From the NCBI GenBank assembly GCA_045106235.1, contig JBGCEJ010000011.1, forward strand, positions 62,001 to 126,000: 64,000 bases of DNA. Direction: 5' to 3'. Shown one piece after another: positions 36,165-44,687 of the stretch. The DNA comes from UBA4427 sp045106235 (GTDB lineage Bacteria; Myxococcota_A; UBA9160; UBA4427). How positions within the stretch are numbered: position 1 is the first letter of the stretch; every line of letters begins with the position of its first letter. Below the pieces are notes generated by a model, which worked only from the letters and a program-made list of their open reading frames with translations, was not told the DNA's origin and ran no database searches. The translations under genes and the position numbers were made by a program.

Positions 36165-37847
36165 ATGGCAGATGCATTGACCTGGGAACAAGCGATTGGG
36201 GCCTTAACGGGGCCAGGTGCTCCCTTCGAGGTGACTGAGCGCGACCTGGACGGTGAGAAGCTCAAGGTTTTCGCTGAACTGCCCTCTTCCTTTCGCGCGG
36301 CTTTCAACGATGTTCGGCTGCAGGGCGACAAGACGTTTCTGGTCTATGAGGACGAGACCTGGAGCTTTGCGGATGTGATGGCGCGGATCGATGAGATCGC
36401 TGACGCCCTCGTGAATCGGTACGACGTGCAAAAGGGCGACCGTGTCGCGATCGCAATGCGGAACTATCCGGAATGGATCTTCACCTTTGCCGCGACGCTT
36501 TCGGTCGGCGGTGTCGCGGTGTGCATGAACGCCTGGTGGACGAACGACGAGATGGCGTATGGGCTCGAGGATTCCGGGGCCAAGGTGCTTGTCGCGGATA
36601 TCGAGCGCATCACCACGGCGGGGGACACGCTCGCGCGTTTGGGCGTGCAAGGTCTTTGTGTTCGGCATGAGGGGGATGTCCCGGCCGGTGTCGACCGGAT
36701 GGCGGATGTGTTGACGGCGGGCGCTTCTATGCCCGATGTCGATGTCACGGAATTCGATGACGCAACGATTTTGTATACGTCGGGGACGACGGGCTTTCCG
36801 AAGGGCGCGGTCTCGACGCATTATGCGGTGCTCTCGGCGCTGCGCGCATTCGCGTGCCGCGCGCTCGCGGGCGTGATGACGCAGCCGGCGAAAGAGCCGA
36901 ATCCCTACGACACGAGTTTTATTCTCGCGGTACCGCTCTTTCATGTGACGGGGCTCGTTCCTGTGATGCTCTCTTGTTTTCTGAACGGGTTTAAGCTCGT
37001 CATGATGTACAAGTGGGGGCCGGAGCGGGCGCTTGAGCTGATCGAGCGCGAGCGAGTCACGCAGTTTGTGGGCGTGCCGACGATGACGATCGATCTTCTG
37101 GAATCGCCGGACTTCGCCACGCGGGATACGTCGAGCCTCGCCTCGGTGGGCGGCGGCGGCGCGCCGGCCCCGCCTGAGCTGGTGAGTCGAGTCGATAAGA
37201 GCTTCAAGCGCGCGCGTCCCGGTCTCGGCTACGGGATGACGGAGACGAACGCCTATGGTCCTCAGAACGCGGGCGATGACTATCTTCGCAAGCCACGGAG
37301 TTCCGGGCGGACCGTGCCGATCGTTCAGGTGAAAGCGTTTGATGACAAGATGAATCCGCTGCCCGACGGAGAAGTGGGCGAACTCTGTTTCCGCGGCCCG
37401 AATCTGATTCGCGGGTACTGGAATAAGCCCGAAGCGACGGAAGAGACGATCGTGGGCGGCTGGCTGCGCAGCGGCGATCTCGGCCGGGTTGACGACGAAG
37501 GGTTTGTTTTCGTCGAGGATCGCGCGAAGGATATGGTGTTGCGCGGTGGCGAAAATATTTACTGTGCTGAGGTCGAGGCCGCGATCTACGAGTTTCCGGC
37601 GGTCCATGAAGCGGCGGTCTTTGGGATGCCCCATGATCGGCTGGGTGAAGAAGTGGCCTGCGCCTTGCTCGCGAAAAAGGGGCAGACGATTGACCTCGAC
37701 GCGCTGACCGCGCATCTCGCCGGGAAGCTGGCGAAATTCAAGGTGCCCACGATTTTCGAGGTCGCCGAGGAAGAGTTGCCGCGCAACGCAGCGGGGAAAA
37801 TCTTGAAGCGCACGATTCGTGATGAATTGGTCGCCCGCCGGGGCTAG
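36165..37847 (+). CDS. AMP-binding acyl-CoA synthetase family protein
   Basis: 560 aa class I adenylate-forming enzyme. P-loop-like A3 motif ILYTSGTTGFPKGA near residue 205, GYGMTETNAYGPQ (A5) near residue 350, GWLRSGDLGRVDDEGFVFVEDRAKDMVLRGGENIY (A7-A8) near residue 425 and the C-terminal lysine in PRNAAGKILKRTIR (A10). It activates a carboxylic acid as acyl-AMP and transfers it to CoA; chain type unpredictable. GAGGAGG lies upstream of the ATG. The GHMP kinase starts 7 nt after its stop and the nucleotidyltransferase overlaps that, giving a three-gene operon. Confidence 0.95.
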   Translation: MADALTWEQAIGALTGPGAPFEVTERDLDGEKLKVFAELPSSFRAAFNDVRLQGDKTFLVYEDETWSFADVMARIDEIADALVNRYDVQKGDRVAIAMRNYPEWIFTFAATLSVGGVAVCMNAWWTNDEMAYGLEDSGAKVLVADIERITTAGDTLARLGVQGLCVRHEGDVPAGVDRMADVLTAGASMPDVDVTEFDDATILYTSGTTGFPKGAVSTHYAVLSALRAFACRALAGVMTQPAKEPNPYDTSFILAVPLFHVTGLVPVMLSCFLNGFKLVMMYKWGPERALELIERERVTQFVGVPTMTIDLLESPDFATRDTSSLASVGGGGAPAPPELVSRVDKSFKRARPGLGYGMTETNAYGPQNAGDDYLRKPRSSGRTVPIVQVKAFDDKMNPLPDGEVGELCFRGPNLIRGYWNKPEATEETIVGGWLRSGDLGRVDDEGFVFVEDRAKDMVLRGGENIYCAEVEAAIYEFPAVHEAAVFGMPHDRLGEEVACALLAKKGQTIDLDALTAHLAGKLAKFKVPTIFEVAEEELPRNAAGKILKRTIRDELVARRG

Positions 37848-37854
37848 CGACGAG

Positions 37855-39138
37855 ATGTCGGAGTCGCTTGATGCACTGCGCGTCGATCTCGCCAAGCAGA
37901 CGGGCCGCGCGGTCGAGGAGATTCGCAGCGTGGTCTCGCCCTACCGGATTTGCCCGGTCGGCGCGCATGTGGACCATCAGGGCGGGCGCATGCTCGGCAT
38001 GGCGATCGATGTGTCGACGCAGCTCGTCTTTGTGTCCTCGGATCAGGTCGATCTCGAGAGCCGGAATTTCCCTTCGCGCGTGGAGTTCGATCCCGGCGCG
38101 CCACTCCCCCCTTGGATGGCCGCGCCCGGCGGCGCCCCCGAAATGAGTCCCGGCAGCGAAACGGTCGCCTCGGGGTCGCCTTCTTGGTCCCGCTATGTCC
38201 ATGCCTCTTTGGAGACCCTTCGGACGCGACTCCCCGCTTCGCCGAAGGGGTTTCGGGGCATCGTCGCCGGCGGTCTTCCGGGGGGCGGTCTTTCCTCTTC
38301 CGCCTCCGTGCTGCTCGCCTATTTCTCTGCTTGGGCGGAAGTGAACTCGCTTTCGCTGTCCCTTCCTGAACTCGTTGCGCTCGCTGTTGAGGCGGAGAAC
38401 GAATACGTGGGGGTGCAATGCGGGATTCTCGACCCCGCCTCGATTCTTGGGAGTCGGCGTGATCATCTGCTCTCGATTGATGCGGGGACGGGAGAAACCG
38501 AAGCCATTCCGCTTGGGGGCGCGGCGGACGGAAGCAGAAAAGTCGCGGAGCCTGTCTTCGTCGTCGCTTTTACGGGAGCCGAACGAAGCCTCCTTTCAAC
38601 CCCTTTTAACGACCGGGTTGAGGCCTGCTTCGAGGCGGCGCGTTTCGTTGCTTCTGGTTTGGGCGCGGACGCTCCCCGCGCGAATGCTCCGGAGAAGCGA
38701 TTGCGGCTTGGGGACTTCGCCCCGGACGTCTTGCAGGATGCTCTGGATTCGATTCCGGGTCCGATCGGGAAACGCGCACGTCATTTTGTTGAAGAACGCG
38801 CACGTGTGGCGGCGGCGGAAGAGGCTTGGCGGCAGGGCGATCTCGCGGGACTCGGCGAGCTGATGAGTGATTCGTGTCGCAGCTCGATCGAGAATTACGA
38901 AACGGGATCTGAGGAACTCGTCGCGCTGCAAGAGATTTGGTTGACGACGCCGGGCGTATTAGGCGCTCGTTTTAGTGGCGGTGGTTTCGGCGGATGCTCT
39001 CTCGCTTTGGTCGAGCCAGATGCGGCCGAAGACGTGATGGAATCCGTTGCACGTCGTTTTGGGGCGCAGTATCCGGGGCTGCGGGATCGGGCACGGACGC
39101 TGCGCGTGAAGAGCGCCGACGGGTTGGTGATGCAATGA
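37855..39138 (+). CDS. GHMP-family sugar kinase, galacturonokinase-like
   Basis: 427 aa. The N-terminal sugar-binding motif reads SPYRICPVGAHVDHQGGRM (residues ~28-47), close to plant galacturonokinase and unlike the usual galactokinase GRVNLIGEHTDY. The GHMP ATP motif is GGLPGGGLSSSASV near residue 143 and the C-terminal GARFSGGGFGGCSLALV near 368 is the third family motif. Inferred reaction: ATP-dependent anomeric phosphorylation of galacturonate or a related sugar. Start ATG at 37855, 7 nt after the synthetase stop; ends in an ATGA overlap with a nucleotidyltransferase that could convert the sugar 1-phosphate to an NDP-sugar. Confidence 0.82.
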   Translation: MSESLDALRVDLAKQTGRAVEEIRSVVSPYRICPVGAHVDHQGGRMLGMAIDVSTQLVFVSSDQVDLESRNFPSRVEFDPGAPLPPWMAAPGGAPEMSPGSETVASGSPSWSRYVHASLETLRTRLPASPKGFRGIVAGGLPGGGLSSSASVLLAYFSAWAEVNSLSLSLPELVALAVEAENEYVGVQCGILDPASILGSRRDHLLSIDAGTGETEAIPLGGAADGSRKVAEPVFVVAFTGAERSLLSTPFNDRVEACFEAARFVASGLGADAPRANAPEKRLRLGDFAPDVLQDALDSIPGPIGKRARHFVEERARVAAAEEAWRQGDLAGLGELMSDSCRSSIENYETGSEELVALQEIWLTTPGVLGARFSGGGFGGCSLALVEPDAAEDVMESVARRFGAQYPGLRDRARTLRVKSADGLVMQ

Positions 39139-39884
39139 ATGCGATTCTGCTTTGTGCCGGGTACGCGACGCGGATGGGCGCTTTGACGGAGAATTTTCCG
39201 AAAGCGCTCTTGCCTGTTTCGGGGCGGCCGATTCTCGCGGACCTTGTGGATCAACTGGCCGATCTCGGACGCTTCGAACGGCTCGCGATCGTGACGAATC
39301 GGCGCGATTTTCATCATTTCGAGCGCTGGAAAGAGGAGCGTCTGGCTGTGTCTGGGGCCCCGCTTGAGATTGTGGTCATCGACGACGGGACGGAGACGAA
39401 TGAGACGCGACTTGGGGCGATCGGGGATCTCGCCCTGGCTTTGCGTGAGACGGGATTCGGAGGGCCTCTGCTCGTAGGGGCGGGAGATAACCTTTTTCGT
39501 TTCGACCTCGAGGCCTACCTCGCGGATTTCGATCAGGATACGACCTCAATGGTGCTCATCCAGGAGGAGCCCGAACTCGCCCGGCGACAGCGCAGCGGGG
39601 TCGCGGAGCTGGACGAGGCGGGGCGGCTGATTCGTCTTTGGGAGAAACCCGAGGACCCGCCCAGCCTTTTCTGCTGTCCGCCCCTTTACTTGCTCAATGC
39701 CGAGGCGCTGGCTGAAGTCGAGCCCTGCATGGCCGCTCATCCTGGGGTCGACGCGCCAGGGAACCTGATTGCGTGGATCGCGGAGCGGCTTCCGGTTCGA
39801 ACCCACCCTATGCGGGGAGAGCGCCTCGATGTTGGGAATGCGGAGAGCTATCACGCGGCGCAGACCTGGCTCGAGCGCTTCTGA
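39135..39884 (+). CDS. Sugar-1-phosphate nucleotidyltransferase-like protein
   Basis: 249 aa. MNAILLCAGYATRMGALTENFPKALLPVSGRPIL is the nucleotide-binding N-terminus of NTP transferases (GxGTRMxPxTxxxPK type, with GYATRM in place of GxGTR). GPLLVGAGDNLFRFDLEAYLADF holds the metal-binding Asp, and VAELDEAGRLIRLWEKPEDP the product-binding strand. Translationally coupled to the GHMP kinase by ATGA, so the kinase's sugar 1-phosphate is the obvious substrate (inference). Base donor not determinable. Confidence 0.88.
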   Translation: MNAILLCAGYATRMGALTENFPKALLPVSGRPILADLVDQLADLGRFERLAIVTNRRDFHHFERWKEERLAVSGAPLEIVVIDDGTETNETRLGAIGDLALALRETGFGGPLLVGAGDNLFRFDLEAYLADFDQDTTSMVLIQEEPELARRQRSGVAELDEAGRLIRLWEKPEDPPSLFCCPPLYLLNAEALAEVEPCMAAHPGVDAPGNLIAWIAERLPVRTHPMRGERLDVGNAESYHAAQTWLERF

Positions 39885-40066
39885 AGGGCGCTCGCCGCTC
39901 TCGCCGTTCTCGCCAGCACTCTGGATATTCGCCGGGTCTTTTTAGCCTCGGTCGGCGGACCGGATTAGAAGTGGGAAAGATGCGTCCTAAGGCGCTGCAG
40001 CACGATTGCCGATACGACACGTGACTTCCTGCCTTAAAACTCAACCCAGAACGAGGAAACTCCCCG

Positions 40067-40372
40067 TTGGCGAATTCGCCCGCATTCGATTGGCTCTGTG
40101 AGCAGCTGCAGCTCACAACCGATCTCGATCGACTCGAGGCGCGGGGAACCGTGCGGATCGCGCTGAAGAGTGCGGGTCTCGATGCGGGGACCGTTTCGTC
40201 GACGCAGATGCGCGTCGTGGTTGAGAAAGTCTTGCCGGGAGAGTTGGTCGCGCGGGGAATCGCGGACGCAGATTCGCTCTGCAGCCGCCTGTCGTTGGGC
40301 GTTTCGAGCGTCGCTTCCGGGGACCAGGCGGATTCACCGGATGCAGTGTTTAGCCGCCTCGGTCGTTCTTAG
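40067..40372 (+). CDS. Small protein of unknown function
   Basis: 101 aa from a TTG with GAGGA nine nt upstream. Sequence is soluble and regular in composition (FDWLCEQLQLTTDLDRLEARGTVRIALKSAGLD, then TQMRVVVEKVLPGELVARGI), which looks coding, but I recognise no family. Its TAG overlaps the convergent xthA stop by three bases. The 182 nt upstream hold no other gene. Confidence 0.6.
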   Translation: MANSPAFDWLCEQLQLTTDLDRLEARGTVRIALKSAGLDAGTVSSTQMRVVVEKVLPGELVARGIADADSLCSRLSLGVSSVASGDQADSPDAVFSRLGRS

Positions 40373-41154
40373 TCCAGCACCGCCATCACCGGACAATGAT
40401 CCGAGGCCGTCATGCCGTCTTTCTTTTTCCGAAAGTCGCGGTCGATCTCGACGCTTTGGAGCCGCTTGACGACGGCTTCGCTGCCGAGCAGAAAATCGAT
40501 CCGAAGTCCGTGCTTGCGATGAAATGAACCGCCGCGGTAATCCCACCAGCTGAAGGCTTGGGTGTCAGGTTCTTGTTCTCGGTAAAGGTCAACGAGCCCG
40601 AGGTCCATCACCGCCGCGAGCCGCTCTCGTTCCTCCTTTGTGTGGAAGATGTCTCCGGCCCATTTCGCAGGATCCCAGGTATCGAGATCCGTCGGCACGA
40701 TATTGAAATCGCCGCAGAGCACGGCGCTTTCTTCGGCGGACACGAATTCGGCCGCCCATTCACGGAGGGCATCAAACCAAGCGAGTTTGCGAGGGAAATC
40801 GTCGTGCTCGAGATTCTTGCCGTTGGGGCAGTAGAGCGTTGTGAAATCGAGGGCGGTCTCGCCTTCGCCCACGCGGGCGCGTATCAGCCGGGACCCGAAA
40901 TCGGATTGCCCCGGTAGGCCCGCATCGATCAGCTCGATCGGGAGTCGGGAGAGAATCGCGACGCCATTCCAGCTTTTTTGCCCGTGGGTGACGCAGGTGT
41001 AGCCGAGCTCCTGAAAGGCCTCGTGAGGGAATTTCTCGTCCTCCATCTTGAGCTCCTGGAAGCCCACGACGTCAGGTTCGCGCTCCGCGAGCCAGAGCTT
41101 CACGTAGTCGAGTCGGGCGCGGAGGCCGTTCACATTCCAGGTCGCGATGCGCAA
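40369..41154 (-). CDS. xthA: Exodeoxyribonuclease III
   Basis: 261 aa, the normal length for XthA-type AP endonuclease/exonuclease. Motifs: IATWNVNGLRARLD at the N-terminus, GFQELKMEDEKFP with the metal-binding Glu, CPNGKNLEHDD, LCGDFNIVPTDLD near residue 145, the DNA-binding HGLRIDFLLGS near residue 215 and the catalytic TASDHCPV at the C-terminus. I chose the TTG at 41152-41154 because the family begins at LRIATWN and AGGAG lies 9 nt upstream; the frame remains open further. Repairs abasic and 3'-blocked DNA. Convergent, overlapping the small upstream gene. Confidence 0.94.
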   Translation of the reverse strand: MRIATWNVNGLRARLDYVKLWLAEREPDVVGFQELKMEDEKFPHEAFQELGYTCVTHGQKSWNGVAILSRLPIELIDAGLPGQSDFGSRLIRARVGEGETALDFTTLYCPNGKNLEHDDFPRKLAWFDALREWAAEFVSAEESAVLCGDFNIVPTDLDTWDPAKWAGDIFHTKEERERLAAVMDLGLVDLYREQEPDTQAFSWWDYRGGSFHRKHGLRIDFLLGSEAVVKRLQSVEIDRDFRKKKDGMTASDHCPVMAVLD

Positions 41155-41285
41155 AAGAGGAGTCTCCTGTCGGCGCCCATCGGGGGTGATTGGGCATTTC
41201 GGCCCGGATCCTATCATGGCCGCGCCCGAGGCTCCGCCCGTCCAGGACAGCTATTCTCCAGGTCCGATCCAAGGAGGAATACGAG

Positions 41286-41936
41286 ATGGGCCTTTTCAGC
41301 AAGAAGATGGATGTTCCCAGCGCCAGCGAGGCGCTTCCCGGGCGTTCCGAGCGAATGCCGGTGGCTGCAAAGCACGTGGTGACCGGGGCTCCGATGGACG
41401 ATGCCTTTGAAGGCTACGAGATGATTATCGTGGGGATGGGCTGCTTTTGGGGGGTGGAGCGTAAATTCTGGCAGGCACCCGGGGTGATCAGCACCAGCGC
41501 CGGCTACGCGGCTGGCCCCACGCCGAATCCGACCTACGAAGAGGTCTGTAGCGGACTCACAGGTCATAACGAAGTCGTTCGGGTGGTCTTCGATCCCAAC
41601 GAGACGAGCTATTCTGCGCTGCTCCAGTTGTTCTGGGAGGGGCACGATCCGACCCAGGGCATGCGCCAGGGAAACGATCGCGGCACGCAGTATCGTTCGG
41701 GCATCTACTACTACGATGACCATCAAAAACAACTTGCACTCGATTCGAAAGAGGCCTTTCAGAAGGCTCTGACCGAAGCGGGGTACGGAAAAATCACAAC
41801 CGAAATCATCTCGGCGCCGGAATACTATTTCGCCGAGGACTATCACCAGCAATATCTTGCAAAGAACCCGAACGGTTACTGCGGGCTCGGTGGCACGGGC
41901 GTTTCCTGTCCCATCGGTGTCCTCGATTCGGACTGA
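41286..41936 (+). CDS. msrA: Peptide-methionine (S)-S-oxide reductase MsrA
   Basis: 216 aa with AGGAGG eight nt before the ATG. The catalytic motif GMGCFWGVERKFW lies near residue 52 and the resolving Cys near the end (CGLGGTGVSCP). GTQYRSGIYYYDDHQ and TEIISAPEYYFAEDYHQQYL are standard MsrA blocks. The ~40-residue N-terminal extension without signal sequence is seen in many members. Catalytic residue is Cys (TGC), not Sec. Repairs oxidised methionine using thioredoxin. Divergent from xthA. Confidence 0.96.
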   Translation: MGLFSKKMDVPSASEALPGRSERMPVAAKHVVTGAPMDDAFEGYEMIIVGMGCFWGVERKFWQAPGVISTSAGYAAGPTPNPTYEEVCSGLTGHNEVVRVVFDPNETSYSALLQLFWEGHDPTQGMRQGNDRGTQYRSGIYYYDDHQKQLALDSKEAFQKALTEAGYGKITTEIISAPEYYFAEDYHQQYLAKNPNGYCGLGGTGVSCPIGVLDSD

Positions 41937-41987
41937 GACGGGCCCGCCGGTTCGGCGCAAGACTAGAGAGAAGAGAAGGAATTCGAG

Positions 41988-42794
41988 ATGGATCTGATTC
42001 TGCGTGAAGACGCATTTCTGGGTGAGACACATATCGTCACGGGCGCGGCCCAGGGCATTGGCTTCTGTGTCGCGCAGGCTTTGGCAGCGCATGGCGCCCA
42101 GGTGGCGATGGTGGACCTCGATCAGGGGCGGCTTGATGAAGCCAAGAGTCAGATCGAAGGTGCGGCGGTCGCGCCGCTCGTGATTCCGGCGAACGTTTCT
42201 TCGGAAGAGGCGGTCGAAGGCGCGGTTGCTCAGGTGCTCGAAGCGACGGGCAGCATCAACGGGGTTGTGAACGTGGCGGGTGTGACGCGCGACGCACGCA
42301 TGGTCAAGAAGACCCTCGACGAGTTCAATTTCGTGATGTCGGTCCATGTCGGCGGAACGTTCTTGTTCACGCGGGAGGTGGCCAAGCAGCATTGGCATCC
42401 GATGTTCAAGGCCAACGGCAATTCGCCTCTGGACGACGGTGTGAACCGCTTCATCATCAACTTTTCGTCTCTCTCGGCGCGCAACGGCAATGTCGGCCAG
42501 ATCGATTACACCGCGGCCAAGGGTGCCATCGAGGGGATGACGCATACGACGGCGAAGGAATTCTCGGGCTACCGCGTGCGGGTGAATGCTGTGGCGCCGG
42601 GGCCTGTGAATACGCCGATGCTCGACGGCGTGGGCGAGCAGGGCATCGAGGCGATGCGTCGCGGCACGCTTCTTGGCCGCATCTGCGAGCCGGAAGAGCT
42701 CGCGGGGACCGTGATCGGGATGGCCTGTCCGAAGGTCTCGGGATACACGACGGGGCAGGTCTTTCACGCGAACGGCGGAATGTACTTCGCCTAA
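41988..42794 (+). CDS. Short-chain dehydrogenase/reductase (FabG-like)
   Basis: 268 aa classical SDR: THIVTGAAQGIGFCVAQALA (cofactor loop TGxxxGIG) near residue 16, NVAGV near residue 96, the Ser in INFSSLSARNG and the catalytic YTAAK near residue 178, then VNAVAPGPVNTPM. An unusual insert (HWHPMFKANGNSPLDDG) precedes the catalytic Ser. The Asp after strand 2 (VDLDQ) favours NAD(H). AAGGAA lies before the ATG, 51 nt after msrA. Substrate unknown. Confidence 0.92.
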   Translation: MDLILREDAFLGETHIVTGAAQGIGFCVAQALAAHGAQVAMVDLDQGRLDEAKSQIEGAAVAPLVIPANVSSEEAVEGAVAQVLEATGSINGVVNVAGVTRDARMVKKTLDEFNFVMSVHVGGTFLFTREVAKQHWHPMFKANGNSPLDDGVNRFIINFSSLSARNGNVGQIDYTAAKGAIEGMTHTTAKEFSGYRVRVNAVAPGPVNTPMLDGVGEQGIEAMRRGTLLGRICEPEELAGTVIGMACPKVSGYTTGQVFHANGGMYFA

Positions 42795-42808
42795 CGTGCT
42801 CGCGTCGT

Positions 42809-43756
42809 CTAAGCCGCCGGGAGCGAGGCAGCCGGGAAGAGGAGGAGTGCCTGGGTGCCGCAGCCCGGCGTGCTGTCGATGCTGAGCGTGAGGCCTAGAG
42901 AAAGGGCAAGCGCTGCCGCCGCGGCGAGGGCGATTTCGCGCGGGCAATCGCTCGGGGTGTTTTGATCGATTCGGCTGAGCGCCTGAGGGCTGAGGTGCGT
43001 GGCCGTGTCGTGGACCTCGAGAAACGCGAACCGTCCCGCAGTGAGGATCTCCGGACGTACGGCAATTGGGTGGGCTTCGGATCTGTGGCTGCGATTTTGC
43101 TGCGTCTGACCTGAGAGAATCGTGATGCACCCCCCGGCGGATTCTCGTGCCTGCTTCGCGGCGTCGAGAAGATGGCTGAGCAGCGCTTCCAGTCGATGTT
43201 CATTCGAGGACTGCAGCGCGAGATCGTCGTCGAGTGCGAAGTCCATGAGGACCGAGCACGGGTTCTTCGTCTGCCATGTCCGACTGACTCGCCGCGCGAG
43301 GCTTGAGAGATCGAGGGTCTCTAGTTCGAGGTTGGCGTCGGGCTTGGGAAGGAGCCGGGGACGTTTCGAGCAGGGGGGGGCGGTCGGGAGCGAGTGGTCG
43401 GGGCCACGCACATGCGCCGTTGCGCGAAAAGCGTTGATCTCGCCGAGTTCATCGCGGAGGCTTTCGACGGACAGGTGAACTTGAATGGTTCGACCTGTGA
43501 ACGTTTGGAAAGGGAACTCGACTGCGGAGGGGCGGCCCTCGAGAAAGTTCTGCCCGACGAAATCGACGAGCTCAAGTTCGATTCCCGCATGCTCCAGGAA
43601 ATGAGAGATGGGTTTGTCGAGGGTTTCTTCGAGAGGAAAGCCTGTGATCTCAGTCCAGGCCGGATTGGCGGACTCGACGATGCCCGCCCGGCTGCCCGTG
43701 AGGACAGCGATGGGGCCTGATGGCTCTTCTGAATCGAGTTTCACTTTCGGGTCCAT
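42809..43756 (-). CDS. PAS-domain protein with degenerate histidine-kinase ATPase domain
   Basis: 315 aa; ATG at 43754-43756 with GGAGG seven nt upstream. Residues ~15-125 form a PAS domain (AVLTGSRAGIVESANPAWTEITGFPLEETL). Residues ~165-315 look like a HATPase_c fold, but the N-box reads EALLSHLLDAAKQA (the invariant Asn is absent), the G1 box reads EVHDTATHLS instead of DxGxG, and no DHp histidine box is visible between the domains. It is probably a non-catalytic sensor or pseudokinase. A run of eight G lies inside the gene. Divergent from the TetR regulator. Confidence 0.72.
   Translation of the reverse strand: MDPKVKLDSEEPSGPIAVLTGSRAGIVESANPAWTEITGFPLEETLDKPISHFLEHAGIELELVDFVGQNFLEGRPSAVEFPFQTFTGRTIQVHLSVESLRDELGEINAFRATAHVRGPDHSLPTAPPCSKRPRLLPKPDANLELETLDLSSLARRVSRTWQTKNPCSVLMDFALDDDLALQSSNEHRLEALLSHLLDAAKQARESAGGCITILSGQTQQNRSHRSEAHPIAVRPEILTAGRFAFLEVHDTATHLSPQALSRIDQNTPSDCPREIALAAAAALALSLGLTLSIDSTPGCGTQALLLFPAASLPAA
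43373..43380. repeat. Homopolymer tract G8 inside coding region
   Basis: Eight consecutive G on the plus strand (C8 in the sense strand) within the linker between the PAS and HATPase-like regions of the pseudokinase. Slippage by one base would shift the frame. Confidence 0.85.
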
Positions 43757-43803
43757 TCGAATTCCTCCCCGCAGCAACCTAGCGTCGTCTTGGTGATTCT
43801 CAG

Positions 43804-43817
43804 CGAACGAGCGTTCG
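43804..43817. promoter_or_regulatory. Dyad operator candidate upstream of the TetR gene
   Basis: CGAACG-AG-CGTTCG, 6-bp perfect arms, in the divergent region between the pseudokinase and the TetR regulator. TetR proteins usually bind such dyads near their own promoter. Confidence 0.42.
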
Positions 43818-43942
43818 TAAGGTCTTCCGGGTCGCGACCGCGCGTATCGTTCCCGAGGCGATTCCCGGAGGAACCAGGGCCGTTTCTTCGGCACGAAGGA
43901 TGTATGGTTTAGGGCGCTGCAGATGCAGTGGAGGATCGAGGA

Positions 43943-44680
43943 TTGTCGGGTGAAACAGACCAGTCGGAGGCCGATGTAAAGGCTCCGCTCGAGGGCGAAT
44001 GCCCTGAAAGATCGGACGGCGTTTCCGAGGCGTCGAGCCCGATGGCTTCGGCTGCTTCCGTGAATGCCGCGATTTCTGCGACGGGCGAAGCGCTCACGGG
44101 GAAAGCCGCGACACAGGAACGCATTCTCCAAGCTGCGACGGAGCTCTTCCTCACTCGGGGTTATGAGAATACGACGATCGCGCAAGTGGCAGAGCGCGCC
44201 GAAGTTTCTCGAGCGACCGTCTTCTGGCATTTCAGCGACAAAGAATCGCTGTTCCGCGAGTGCTTTAATCGCATCTGTGAGCCGTTTCGAATCTCGCTCC
44301 AGCGTGACATGTCGGCACTCCCCGCAGAGAAGCGCCTTCGCGAGCTGGTCGAGCTCTATCATTCCTTCATCGTTCAGCATCGCGCGAACGTCGACGGCTT
44401 CATCCGCTGGGCCATCGAGCACACAAGCTTTCGTGATTGGTTGATCCGCAGCGTTCTGGATCTGCATAACCGCTTCGGCGGCGTTCTGACGGAGACGATC
44501 GCGGAGATCGTGCCTCCTCATCACGACCCGCACGCGATCGCGACGGGTGTTCTGCTTATGCTCGATGGGGGCGTGTTCTTGTCCTATCTCGACGCGGCGC
44601 CGCGTTCGAATGAAATGCGACAGATCGGTGTCCAGGCGGTGATCGACATGATTCCGCGCCGGCACCCGTCTCGTCTTTAG
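43943..44680 (+). CDS. TetR family transcriptional regulator
   Basis: 245 aa from the TTG at 43943, which lies eight nt after GGAGG; GTG at 43928 is the alternative. A disordered N-terminal ~55 residues precede the helix-turn-helix TQERILQAATELFLTRGYENTTIAQVAERAEVSRATVFWHFSDKESLF, a textbook TetR DNA-binding domain. The ~150-residue C-terminal ligand domain is not recognisably of a known ligand class. Such proteins repress nearby genes; the divergent pseudokinase gene and its own promoter, with the dyad at 43804, are likely targets. Confidence 0.9.
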   Translation: MSGETDQSEADVKAPLEGECPERSDGVSEASSPMASAASVNAAISATGEALTGKAATQERILQAATELFLTRGYENTTIAQVAERAEVSRATVFWHFSDKESLFRECFNRICEPFRISLQRDMSALPAEKRLRELVELYHSFIVQHRANVDGFIRWAIEHTSFRDWLIRSVLDLHNRFGGVLTETIAEIVPPHHDPHAIATGVLLMLDGGVFLSYLDAAPRSNEMRQIGVQAVIDMIPRRHPSRL

Positions 44681-44687
44681 CGCCGCT

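Noticed and set aside
41286..41936. MsrA as a second selenoprotein
   Set aside because: The catalytic codon in GCFWG is TGC; no in-frame TGA occurs.
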